From assembly GCA_001414485.1 (NCBI GenBank), contig LLEY01000065.1:248001-312000 (forward strand): a stretch of 64,000 nt of DNA. Direction: 5' to 3'. This document shows, piece by piece, positions 23,060 through 35,828 of the stretch. The stretch comes from Calycina herbarum (taxonomy: Eukaryota; Ascomycota; Leotiomycetes; Helotiales; Pezizellaceae). A program made the position numbers and the translations under genes. The notes beneath the pieces are model-generated. The model searched no databases, was not told the origin of the DNA, and was given only the letters and a program-made list of their open reading frames with translations. How positions within the stretch are numbered: the stretch's first letter is position 1; each line of letters starts with the position of its first letter.

Positions 23060-24165
23060 CTTTAAGTACCTGCTTAGAAGTTTAGTCGCTATAGTCTTAG
23101 CAACCTCTGTCGTAGCTAGCTCGAATACTAGTCGAGTTAACGTTATAGGAACATCTAGAAGTACTACTAGAAGAACACCTGCTAGTACGTAATCAGCTGA
23201 AGATAATAATAATATTAGTATACTAGACGCTCCCGAGCCTTATAAGGTTAAAGTACTTAAATCTATTAAAGTTAAGATACTAGACACGTATTATAGAAAG
23301 CGAAAGAAACTCGACTTATTCCTTCTTTAAATAGATATCTACTTTAACTTTAACTCTGATAAATTCAAAGGTAATTATAACTCGCGAACTATCTTTACTA
23401 TCTCTTACTTAAGAGAATTAGTATTAGAATAGACTTAGCTATATTTAAAAGACTTCTTTAAAAATAAAGATAAAGATAGAAAGATAGAGTTAACTAAGAT
23501 TATATTTAAATCTTAGAAAGGATTTAAAGTAACTATTAGAAAAGTCTTTAAAGACTTCGATATAATCTAAACTATTATATATAAGCTTTTAGATTTATAC
23601 TAAACCAGATTAGTAATAGATTATACTAATAAATTCTAACGTTATAGAACGAAATCGGAATAGAATACTATTACTCTTATAGAACTCTTCTATAGAGAAT
23701 TAAAAGCTTATATCTATAAGAAGATAGCTAAATAGAATATATAGTTCTTAACTATTATAGATATAATTAAAGAGGTAGTCTAGTTAGATAACCGTCTATA
23801 TAAATTTAGAAAGAGTAACCCTAGATATAAGAAGAAGAGTAAAGAGTTAGAAAAGTAGAAACACTTCTATACTAGGTATAGTAAGAAGGTAAACGCTATA
23901 TAAAAGAAAACCTTTCTAAAGAAAGAAGAACTTTTCTAAGAAGAGTGAAATCGTTAACACGAGTAGAATTTATTTTATAACTATAGCTTATCTAGCTATA
24001 GAGTAAATAAGTATAGTAAGAAGAAAGACTTTAAAGAGAAAAAACAAATTAATACTATAGTATAATATTAAGTAGCTTTAACTAATCGTATTAAACTTAT
24101 AAATAAGAAGTTTAAAGTATAAGAATATAGAACCTAGGTTGAAATTAATAAAGAAATTAGTAGTA

Positions 24166-25984
24166 ACGTAGTTTATAAGCGAGTTAGACTCCTAAGTAAA
24201 ATAAATTCTTTTTCTTAGTATTCTACGAATTATTAAATATCTTATAATATAATTAATTAAATTAATTATACTACTTAGAATTAGAATTCTTATATATTTC
24301 TTATATAATCTATAGCGCCGGCGAGGTACTAGACTCGGGTTCGTATAATTACTATTTTCTACTAAAACTACTTATTCTTACGAAGTAATATTACTTAGAG
24401 CTCTAAGATCTTACGTATCTTAGAGAGTAAGTAACCCTTCTTCTTATAATCGACGCTTTTTTATATAACGACGCCGACTTAGTTGATTATTTACTATACG
24501 AAGTATAGTATTCTTAGCGTATAATAAAGCTACCTTAGTAATTATACGCTTTATACCCTTTATAAGCTAGTCTAGGCTATATAGAATCTAGGTCGAAGAA
24601 CTATTCTAGTGTTATAAGACCTTATTCTATATATATAACGTCTGAGAATAAGCCTCTATTATATTATTTAGAGTCTTTAGTTCCTAAATAGCTAGGAGGC
24701 TTATTAAGATAGATAGAAGTAATAGAGTCCTTAGTTATATTTTAAGCTATAAAATCATAGAATCTAAGTCGTATAGTACTAATCTAGATCCTTGAAACCC
24801 TTCTTAAATATTTAATTCAGTTATTATCGTATAAAAGGTAGTATAGAATATAAATAAGAAATCCTCCTTAGAAATATATATAATATATAGTTATATTAAT
24901 TTCTTAAGTTTAGTACTATATAGCCTTTTTAATACTTAAAAACATTCTATATTAAGTAGCTAGAGTCTATAAGAGGAATAAGCTAGTATATAAAGAGTAA
25001 TAATATTATTACTCTTATAAAAAAGCTTAAAATCGACTAAGTAGTAGCTTTTATAGCTATTAAGTATAAGAAGCCGGTAAATACTCTACGTTTAAAGCTT
25101 TATATACTAATTAAAATAAATAATCTAATCTAGGCCTCGTTTATTTATTATCTAGCTATTTATAGTTATAGTAATCACCTAATCGCGTAGTAATTAGCTG
25201 TTTTCAAACTAGGAGAAGAGGTGATTCTTCTTTACTAAAATAATATATAGAGGTACTATAAAGCTATATAACTTAATATCTTGAATTACTATTACCTATT
25301 CCCGGTTTCCTTACTATACTATACTAGGCTAAGAAAGCCTTTTAATACTTATAACAACTATTTCCGATGTAATTTAGTCTATATAAAACCTAGTCTTATT
25401 AAAGTTATAAATATCCTTCTTCTAAATCCTATATTTGTTAATTATATTTCGTATAAGACGAAACCACGTGTTATATACGTCCGGATCTTCGTATTAGACT
25501 CTTTAGTAATTAATCCTTCGATTAAAACATATCTTAAGTTCTAGTTATTATTATATAAAGTTCGAAGTCTAGTTCTTACTAACGCGTCCTATACCTCGCT
25601 CTAAGAGAATACGATTCGCTATATCTTTAATATAATATATTCGTAAAAGAAATAATTAAGAGTCTAGGTCGAGAATATATTATATAATAACTCTTTCTTC
25701 GATCTCTATAAGTTTTTAAGAATTAGTAATAGAATCTTATTATAATAATATTCCGTGAGTTCGATTAAGTAATATTATATAAGACACTTTATAAATCCGC
25801 GTAACCTTCTTAGCTTTTAAATATAAACTTATATAAAGCGTATTTAATATAAGAGTTATATTAGACTCTGTTTAATACTTAACTATTTTATTTATTAGGA
25901 AAAATCGCGCTCTAAAGAAGTTTATATAATACTAAGAAAAAAAATTCATTTCGCTTAAGAGTCTAACTCGCTTATAAACTACGT
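24166..25984 (-). mobile_element. Fot1/pogo-like relic G inside copy I
   Basis: 1819 bp between TA duplications (24164-24165, 25985-25986). The terminal repeats begin ACGTAGTTTATAAGCGAGTT on both ends, over at least 25 bases. Minus-strand coding is inferred from resemblance of its right portion to the helix-turn-helix end of relic F. It splits the Gag-Pol region of copy I, whose sequence resumes in register at 25987. A plus-strand frame at 25281-25544 is a shadow. Confidence 0.85.
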
Positions 25985-26100
25985 TATATAAGATACTAAT
26001 AATAATAAGAACCTACTTCTTAAAGAATATTATAATATATAATCGGTAATAGAAGCTAAGTAACCTCGTTAAATAGAATACAAATTACTATTATTAACTA

Positions 26101-27933
26101 ACGTATATATATAGCGAACCGGCTAAATAAGCGAACCGGCTAAAACCTCGTATCTCTATTACATCTCTACTAAATATTAAATTTCTCTATAATAAACGAT
26201 ATCTTAGAAAAATAACGAAAGCCGGTTAGTCTTAGCTATCTAGGCTATATAAAAAGACTTAAATTTACGTACTCGAGCTGTTATAAGAACCTATTCTATA
26301 GATTACTAGAAGCTAGGTCGACGTTTACTTAGTATACCTTTATAACACGATATTCTAGCTAATTCACAGAAAATAACCGAGCTAGAGGAATCAGTACTTA
26401 TTTAATATATCCTCGACCTAGCTATAAAAGGATTTCCTCCGCAGATATCTATAGTTGAGAATATAGTAAATCGACTTCTTAAAGCACGCGACGCGCTACG
26501 CGTTAGGCTTCTAACTTTATTAAGCGCTGTCTAGAACTCTAGATACGCTTCTAACGAAAATACGACTACTAGAGAGCTAAGTACGAAGACCTAGAAGTTA
26601 TTCGTAGCTGGTTTAAGCTTATATAAAGTATAGTAGCGAAGTATAGAATCTACGATATAGATATCTATAACTTTAATAAGACTAGGTTTATAATAGACGT
26701 TATCTTAACTACGATAGTTATTATAAGCTTAGAAGAACATATAAGAGTAAAAAGAGTATAGCCTAGTAATCGGGAATAGGTTATAGTAATCTAGGGAGTT
26801 AATACCTAAGGCTAGAGTATTCTACTATTTATAATTATTACCGCGAAAAATCATCTTACTTCTTAGTACTAAAACAGTAGATTTCTACCTAACTAGGTAA
26901 TTACTATTACTAAAAATAATTAAATAATAAATAAGAAAGATATAGATTAGATTTGATATTTTAAGAAGTATACTAAGTTCTAATCTATTAGTAGTTATCG
27001 CCTATTAGTTCTTAACAGCTATAAAAGCTACTACTCTAACGAGTTTAAGGAATATTATAAGGAAAATAATATTATTACTCTTTATATACCTGCTTATTCT
27101 TCTTATATACTCTAGCTACTTAACGTTAGCTGTTTAAGCTCTTTAAAAAAGGTATATAGTTAGTAAATTAAAGATATAATACAGGCTTAGATTATCTATG
27201 TTACTAAGAATAATTTCTTTCCTATCTTCTATACTATATTTAATATTATAATAATAGAAAGTAATATCTAAGAAGAGTTCTAAGAAGCTAGGCTTCTTCT
27301 ATTCGACCTAGAAAGTGTGATTTCTATACTTAATCTTAAGCTAAAGACGCTAACGCCTCTAAACTCTCCCCTGTGTTCCGCTTAGCCTTAGGTTTCCTAG
27401 ATACTAAATAACTCTACTAAAGCCTTATTATAGACTATATTTATTAAAGATCGAATTTCCTACTACTAAAGTAGCTCTCTAACTCTTATTTACGAGGTTA
27501 TTAACTAGTTTATAAAGAGTATATCAAAAGTAATATACTAGATAGTACTATTAAAAGCTAAGAACTAGAGACTTCGATAAGTAAATAAAGTACTAAGTAA
27601 GCGCTATAGAGCTAAAAAAACACGTCTATAGTAAGGAGGATTACTTAGCTAATAGGAAGCGTAGGACTTATAAGATAATAGAGACGTTAGTAAGTAGGTA
27701 ATATAGGAAATATAGAGAAGTAGTAGTTAGAAGCCGAGGGAAGAATCACGTATACGGCGCTATAGCAACTACGGAGAGACTGGTTATAATATACGTACCT
27801 GTAATATTATAGAAGAAGTATCTAAGAAAGAGATTTCCGAGTAGTTTTAATTAATTAGAGGCGTTATAGTAGAGTTACTATAATTTTAATCGCGAGCGTA
27901 GAAAATTTTAGCCGGTTCGCTATATATATACGT
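26101..27933 (+). mobile_element. Fot1/pogo-like relic B inside copy I
   Basis: 1833 bp between TA duplications (26099-26100, 27934-27935). Its terminal repeats begin ACGTATATATATAGCGAACC. The left end has two tandem copies of GCGAACCGGCTAAA and the right end one. Plus-strand transposase relic: an N-terminal helix-turn-helix region near 26180-26400 and a C-terminal knuckle resembling SNYGETGYNIRTC near 27765-27810. Relic E and MITE 1 have the same termini, so B represents the autonomous partner of that family. Confidence 0.85.
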
Positions 27934-28915
27934 TAGTTCTTTAGAATTATTAGACTTATCTTCTAGCTTAAAAGAAGAGGTTAGAAATAAAGACTCTAAA
28001 GTTAAAGAAACTTAGGTCTTTCTTAGAATATTTAGACAAAGAAATCGATAGATATATATAAACAGTTAAAAGCTAGACTTCTAGAGTTCTTATACTATAA
28101 GAGAAGTTAGTCTAACTATCTTAATAACGTATATAGTTATAAGAAATAACCTTGAAACTATAACTCTAGTTAGTCTAATTACTAGATAAGAAACTATTAA
28201 GAAAAAAAGACTTAAGTATAGCTAACGATAAGCTAAGAAACCTAGCTATTCTAAAGTAGAGAATATATAGAAAGTATATAATATTTTAGAAGAAACTAGT
28301 ACATAGATATAATAGGTTCTAATAGGATTTAAAGAACGAATTAAAACCTCCTTTTTTAGAACTATACTCGAAGATATTATACTAGAGAAGTTTAAGTAAT
28401 ATATTATAGTCGTATTAATCGGAAATAATAGAATAGTATTTAGAAAATATAGTTTATAGAAACTGTTTAGTATATTATTCTAGGAGTAAAAAGAGCTTAA
28501 TAGTACTAGATAAGCTAAAATAGAACTAGAAGAATTCTACTATCTTATAGTAGAAGAATTATAGTTTATTAAAACTATTTTAAGAAAAAACTATATAGTA
28601 GATATAATATAAACTAAGCTTAACTATGGATTAGTTATTAGAGAAACAGTTTAAGAGAATTTTACTAGAACCTACTAGAATAGTAGAGTATTATTAGATA
28701 TACGAAGTAGCTTCCTTAGATATAGAAGAAGTAGTATTCTTTCCTTAGTCCTAGATTTAAGTAGTTAAGAAAAAGAATTTAAAAGATTATATATTTAAGA
28801 TTTACTATATAAAACCAGAGATAAGTGTATTAGAAACCACTTTAGACTATCTATATATTAGAGAATAATAGTCTATAGAAACTATTAAAGAAAACAAGTA
28901 TAAATAGATCTAATA

Positions 28916-29331
28916 ACGTGTATATATAGCGAACCAGCTAACTGAAAATATATCTAAAATCGCGATTTTGATATTTTAATATTTTTATAAATTATTAATT
29001 AAAAATTTCAAAATTAAAACTTTGATTTTATTACTATATAAATATAAAAGTTATAAAATATAAGACTAAGGCTAATTTATATTAAAAAGTTATTAAAAGA
29101 AGAAGAAAAAAGATAAGATTATAAAGGTATTTTTAAGCGAATCGCTAAGTAAAATTATATAGCGTCTGAAACTTAGAATTCTAAATATATATATAGTAAT
29201 AAAATTAAACTTTTAATTTTAAAACTTTTAATAAATAGTTCGTAGAGATATTAAAATATTAAAATCGCGATTTTAGATATATTTTCTATTAGCTAGTTCG
29301 CTTATTTAGCCGGTTCGCTATATATACACGT
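28916..29331. mobile_element. MITE 1 with relic-B-type termini
   Basis: 416 bp, TA-flanked (28914-28915, 29332-29333), starting ACGTGTATATATAGCGAACC. The inverted arms extend well into the element and include the word ATATCTAAAATCGCGATTTT. It has no coding capacity. The core contains AGGTATTTTTAAGCGAAT, shared with MITE 2. It sits in the Pol region of copy I. Confidence 0.85.
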
Positions 29332-30599
29332 TATAGATATAGAAAATTACTAAAATAATTAATAGAAAGAATTCCTAAGACTATAGGAATCGTAGAATAC
29401 TAATTAGTATATAAGATAGTATATATAGACTAGGAAAAAGTAAGATTCTTTCTATAGTATAAGAGTAAAGAAGAACGAAAATTTAATCGAGAAAATTAAT
29501 CCTTTAAAGTCTAATATATTAAAGTAAAATTAGACGCTGCTTTCGAAGAAAGATAGTTAGTAATAACTATAGAGATATAAGAGAAAAAGTTACAAGTTAT
29601 AATAGACTTAGAAGTAATAAATAACTTTATTTCTCTAATAGCTTAAAAGAAGCTAAAAGTGCTAATTAAAGAAATAAGACTATATTACTTAGGCGTAGTC
29701 GATAGAATAGATATTATATACTAGAATAGAATTATTAATTAGTAAACTATTCTAATAAAAGTTAATATTAGAGAATACTATTTAGATATATAATTTAATA
29801 TTATTAAAATAGAAGGTAAGAAAGTAATACTTAGTATACTATAGATTTAGAAATATAATCTAGAAATCGACTAGAAGACTAGAATAATAACCTTTAGTTA
29901 ATATAAATATAAGAGTTTATATTTATAACTATAAGACTAGAATAAGGTTAGCGTTACCTCTTTAAATACACTAGAACACCTTATCTAGGGTTCTCTATAG
30001 GTTAGCTAAACTATTAATAATAAAATACCTATATAGTATAGAGAATTCGTAGAGTTGTTTAAGAATCTAGAGAATATACGTACTCTTCTAGAACACTAGC
30101 TATAGAATTATAAGATTAAATTAAAAGAGAGTTATAACCTTAGAAAGCAGAAGCTTCGGCTATATAATTAAAGTAACCTAGCTTTGCTAGAGAGTTACGT
30201 AGCTTAAAGAATTATAAAAGAATATATTTAAAAATCTAAATTACTTATTTCTTTAAATATACTTATTATTAAGAAAAAGAACGATCTAAATAGATAAGTA
30301 TATATCGATTATAGAGAACTAAATAATATAATATTTAAGAACGCTTATCTATTACTAACTAGCTAGTATTTATAGAACAAGCTAGGCTAGGTAAAGAAAT
30401 TTACAAAACTAGATTAATAAAACGCTTATAGATTAATTAGAATTAAAACAGGCTATAAATAGAAGACTACTTTTATCTTACTATTAGAACTCTATAAGTA
30501 TATAGTAATATCTTTTAGTTTAACTAATACGCTAGCTACTTATTAGAGATAGAATAGTAGTATTCTAGAAGATCTTCTAAGAGTAACTATTATATATTA

Positions 30600-32426
30600 A
30601 CGTATTTCCTAGGTAAGCCGATTACCTAGGTAAGCCGATTACTAAAACGCGATAATACTACAACTTTAAATATATTATAATAACACTATTAAAAAACCTC
30701 TAGCTACTTATATTAATCGATTCCTAAGGTGCCTCGTATATACGAGTATTATGTCTAACCTGATTATATAAACTATAACGTCGCCGCTTGCCTTCTAAGC
30801 GCTGGCGCTATATATTATTACTACTCTCTTTCTACTAAGTTTGAATACTTTAAATAATTTCCTCGCCTTTCTTAACTATAAGACTTCTACCTTAGTAAAT
30901 ACGCCTCTTTCGCTTTCTCTCTCTTCTCTTTTTAAGCTGATTTGCCTCTTATAGTGTCTTAATTTCAGCTCTTATAAGAGTAGCTCTATATATTATAATT
31001 TGAGCTCCCTTAGTAAGCCGATCAAATACCTCGTTGATTAATATTAGAGAGCTATCTTAGTATTATATAATACGGTTTTTAAGATATATAGTCTAGAATC
31101 CAAGCTCTATTACGTTCTGTAGCGTCTTTGAGGTCTAGTTTAGCTCGTTTATAGAGAGTGGAGTTAGTGTCTTTAGCCTTAGATTAAGGTAAGAAAGCAC
31201 GTTCTTAGGATTATATAGAACTAAGCTAGTTACTCGGAATCCACTCTTGATATTCTACTCTATAAATACAGCTTTAAATGCCTCTTTAAATGTAGGAAGG
31301 AACTTAAGCTTAGTAATATACTAGATTCTAACTCGAACGAGATTCTTAATCTACTTACTATATAATACCTTTAGAGAGCTAAAACAGCTAATGTTAAGAG
31401 GCTGAAGGATATAAGATAAGTGTAGTAGTATATAGAGAGTAATAATATTATTATTCTAATAGTATTACTGAAATTAAACTAAAATATATAACTCGTAGCT
31501 ATTAAGAATAAGGAGTCTATATCGCCTAACTATACGACCTTTTATATGTTTATTAAAGTGCTGAATCTACTTAAATCTAATCTCGTTTGTTGTCTATCTA
31601 TTCTTACTTAGCGTAATTACCTAATCTTGTAGAAGACCTGACTTCTCGTACTAAGCTAAGAGGTAGTACTGTCTCTTGAAAATAATAAACGGAGGAAGTG
31701 CTTAACTATACGAGTTTATACTCTGTATAATCGAAACCTACTCTCTATTTCCTAGCTAAGTAGTCTTTAGACGATTCCTTAACTCTAAGCTTATAATAAC
31801 TTTAGTAGTTGTAATAACCTCTATAAGAAACCCAGCTTCGTCGAAGTTATATATGTCCTTCTCTATAACTCTATATTTAGTAATTATATTTCGTATAAGT
31901 CTAAACCAGTCTCTAAGAACTATAGGGTCTTCGTACTAAGCTCTTTTATAATCGTACTTGCGGCTAAATTTCGTTTTAATCTCTATACAGCGTTTAATAA
32001 AGGTAGAAGTCTAATTCTTACCTACTAGAGGCGCGTCGTATTCAAAGAGAAGAAGGTCTACTATTTCTCGAACAGCTACTAGCTAAGGTAGGAATCCACG
32101 CGAGTCTAGGTCGAGAATATATTATATAATAGCTCGCTCTTCTTTAGAGGTAAGTCTTTAAGCATTAGAAGGAGTATCGCGTCGCGAAGGGATTCCGTGT
32201 ATTCGGTTGTAGAGAGTTATATAAGACACGTCGTAGGCTTTAACATAAGCTCGTATACTCTTAAAATAACCTGAATTAAAGGCTTAGACAGCTAAAAGAA
32301 TACGACCCTCTTTATTAGAGGGTTAGGCTTGATTAAGTAGTAGTATTTTAATTTTAAGTTAAGTGTCGCGTTTTAGTGTTTTAGTAATCGGCTTACCCGG
32401 GTGATCGGCTTACCTAGGAAATACGT
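30600..32426 (-). mobile_element. Fot1/pogo-like relic F inside the RT of copy I
   Basis: 1827 bp between TA duplications (30598-30599, 32427-32428). The terminal repeats begin ACGTATTTCCTAGGTAAGCC and carry two tandem TAGGTAAGCCGATTA-like units, with a CCCGGG variant in the right arm. Minus-strand transposase relic; its DNA-binding N-terminus lies near 32080-32330. It inserted just upstream of the RT active-site block of copy I, which resumes at 32429. Confidence 0.87.
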
Positions 32427-35352
32427 TACCTAGATAATATATTAATCTTCTTAGAAAATCTAAAAGAATATAAGAGCTATATAAAGGAAGTTTTATAAAG
32501 ACTTACTAAAGTAGACTCTCGGCTTAAACTCTTAAAGTATAAGTTTAAAGTTAAAAAAACTCTCTTTCTTAGATAGATATTTAGTCTAAGAAAAATAGAA
32601 ATAGATCTAGAAAAGATTTATATAGTTATTAAATAGGAATTACTAAAAAATATTAAGAATATATAATCCTTCTTAGGATTTACTAACTTTTGTTATCTAT
32701 TTATTAAGAACTATATAAAGATTATAAAGCTAATATTAACTTTAACTAGAAAAGCTATAGCTTTTATCTAAAACGAAAAAGCTAAAAAAGCCTTTTAGGA
32801 AATCAAAAGATAGTTTATAGTAAAATTAATTCTATATAATTTTAATTATAAGAAACTAAGTATAATAGAAATAGACGCCTTAGATATAGTAGTAGACGCT
32901 ATATATCTATAGCTAAATAAAATAGGAAAACTTATATCTATAGTATATTTCTTAAAAACTTTTAATATAGCTTAATAGAACTAGAGTATTTATAATAAAG
33001 AATTAATAGCTTTTATTCTAGCTCTTAAAGAATAGAGAATTTACCTCTAAGATACGACGTATCTAGTAATAGTACTTACTAATTATTTAAACCTAAAAAC
33101 GTTTACTATAACTAAGGAGCTTGTTACTAGACACCTAGCTAGGTAGTCTAAGACCTTAGTAGGATTTAAGATAATTATTTAATATATTAGTAGTATAAGT
33201 AATACTCGAACCGATACTCTAAGCTGGAAACTAAGCTATAAGAAAGATAAAAAATATATTAATATAGCGATATTAAAGTATAATAAAAACAACGATTTAA
33301 TATCTATAGTATATAAGATAGTAGTAATAAGTATAAACGATATCTAGATAGATAAAATTTAGAATATATATAAAGGTTATAACTAGTATATAAGAGAAAG
33401 CTTTAGATTCCTAGTTCGTATACGAAAGAATTCGTTTAGAAATACTATATAGTATCTATATATAGTTATTAGAGAATTTATAAAACTCTTTAGTAAATAA
33501 GATAATACTACTATATTAATTAATTATCTACGATAGTTAAGAAAGTAATAGTAGAATATAATATCTATACTAGGAATAAAGCTTCTACTATATACTTTAT
33601 AAATAGATAAACACTACTCTAATATTATAAATACCTTAGAAATTAATATCTTAGGATTTTATTATTAAGCTACTAAAATCTAAAGATCTAATAATAGAAG
33701 TTAAGTATAACTTAATCCTAGTTATTATAAAATAACTTATAAAATATATAATTTTAGTATTATATATAGAGTTAAGTATAGCTAAGGAATTAGTATTTAT
33801 ATTCTTTAAAGAAGTAGTCTTAAAACATAGACTACTAGAAGAAATACTATTAGATAGAGATAAACTCTTTACTTCTAAATTCTAGATCGCTCTTATAAAA
33901 CGATTAGATATAAAGAGAAAGCTATCTATAGCTTTCTATCTATAAACGAATAGAGGAAATAAACATATAAACTAGATAGTAGAAATATACCTTTATTATT
34001 ATATAAACTACTAGTAAAACAACTAGGTAGAACTGCTACTCTTAGTATAGTTTACTTATAATAGTTTAGTAATAGAAATAATACTTATTATACTATTCTA
34101 TACTAACTATAGATATAAATTAATAGTATATTAAGAACTACTATCTATAACTATTAATAATCAGCTTATATATAGGTCTTAAAAATTAAGAGGTTATATA
34201 AAGAACTTATAGAAGACTTATAGTTTATTACTAAAAGAAACACGTACTACTATAACAAACGACGTAGTTAGAAGCTAATACTAAAAGAGAGAGATAAAGT
34301 CTACTTAGTATAAAAGAATATTAATATAAAAAGGCTAAGTAATAAATTAGATTATAAAAAACTTAGACTATTTAAAATTAAATAAGTTAGAAGACCTTTA
34401 AATTATAAATTAGTACTACTATAAATAATAAACATGTATCTAGTATTTTATATATTCTTACTTAAACTAGTACTATAAGAAGTACTACTAGCTCTACTTA
34501 TAGAAATTTAACTAGTAAACCTAAATACTAAGTATAAAGTTAAGAGAATTCTTAACTATAAACTTATTAGAGAATAAATTAAGTACTTAATTAAATAGTT
34601 AGATTAGCTATACTTAGAAAATACTTAAAAGCTAAAAAGTAATCTTAACTATTATTTAAAAGAACTTTAGAAGTTCTACTACTAAAACCTAAGATTACCT
34701 ATATCTCGTAGTTAGAAGAGAAAGTCTTAAGAAAAGCTAAATTAAGAGACGGTTTAGTAATAAAAGCAGCGTTACTAGAAGAAGAAGAGGCTACTAGCTA
34801 GATAATCTCTAACTTCCTCTATTCTTTCTTCTTCTCTATTCTTTCTTTCTCTTTAGCTTTATTAAGCTCTTATAAGTTAGTAAGACTATAATAGAGTATC
34901 TCTTATTCCCGCTTAGTAAGGAAGCGTTATTATTTCCATAAGTAGAGGATTTTCTATATAGCTTCTTCCTAAATCTTATAAGCTGTCTTCTCCTTCTATT
35001 ATAACCGCTGCTTCTAGATATTAATAGATTTCTACTTAAAAAGTAAGAGTATTCGGTTTTACTTCTTAATATCGTAAGACTTGCTTTTCCTAGTATATTT
35101 AAAGCACTTAGAACTACTAGAGATACTAACGTATTAATAACTAGTTTTTATATTTATATAACAAGTATAGGGAATTATTTCACGTTCTATATATTCGATA
35201 TAGAAAGTGTTAAGAGTTCTATATTATATAAGCTTATTCTTTAGAAGAGGTGTTAATAATATAATAGAAACTAGAGAGACCGCTAGCCTTTTAACGATAT
35301 TTTCTTAGAGTATACTTAAGCGTATAGACACGCTAGTCTAAGAAGAGGATAG

Positions 35353-35383
35353 TGTTATAAACCACGGTTATATAGTAAGTAGT
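35353..35383 (+). repeat. 31-bp stub of the 3' LTR of copy I
   Basis: Starts TGTTATAAACCACGGTTATA directly after the polypurine-like AAGAAGAGGATAG, and is cut by the reversed LTR of copy II. The rest of this LTR is not found beyond copy II, implying later loss. Confidence 0.75.
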
Positions 35384-35828
35384 TATAACGAAACTTAAAC
35401 GAACTAAACAAAGATAACTAAGTCTCGAAGGTTAGTATATAAGTAAGAAGTACAGATATACTAGGTTGTTTACTTAGAAGTAAACTCGTTACTTATATTA
35501 AAGATATTAAATAAGATAATAAGATTAATAACTAAAGTTAAGTACAAAGCTCCTATCTAATAGCAGACGTGCTAGTCTTATATAGAACCTTCGTTCTCTA
35601 AGTATATCGCTTTTATTACTTATATCGCTTACGTCGCTTACGATTACAGCGATTAGAGCGATATAGACGATCACGTTATATAACTATACGTGACTTCTAA
35701 TAGTCTTATAATAGTAAGATTCTAAAACTCTTAAATAGCTTTTATATTACCTTCTCTTCCTAAATATCGTATCTTATTCTATTAGAGCGCTGTCTAGACT
35801 ACTTACTACGTAGCTATGATTTATAATA
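35384..35828 (-). repeat. 3' LTR of chromovirus copy II (reverse orientation)
   Basis: 445 bases starting TATAACGAAAC on the plus strand and ending ATTTATAATA. The central block matches the GCGA/CGCT-type block of copy I rather than the GGATCT-type block of copy III. Confidence 0.85.

Larger units (their letters stand above)
22599..35383 (+). mobile_element. Ty3/gypsy chromovirus copy I, interrupted by four DNA elements, 3' LTR nearly lost
   Basis: A 5' LTR (22599-23059, starting TGTTACGAAC) is followed by Gag-like coding similar to copies II-IV (from about 23100). A CCHC knuckle relic lies near 23980. After the insertions come protease, RT (YLDNILIFLE block near 32428-32460), RNase H and integrase (about 33650-33900). 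A chromodomain relic lies near 34530-34630. The purine tract AAGAAGAGGATAG precedes only the first 31 bases of a 3' LTR (35353-35383), where copy II takes over in reverse. Subtracting relics G, B, F and MITE 1 leaves about 6.9 kb, close to intact copy III. Every frame is riddled with TAG/TAA. Confidence 0.88.

Noticed and set aside
25281..25544. 87-codon plus-strand frame in the AT island
   Set aside because: Lies opposite the minus-strand transposase relic G; an antisense shadow without family resemblance.
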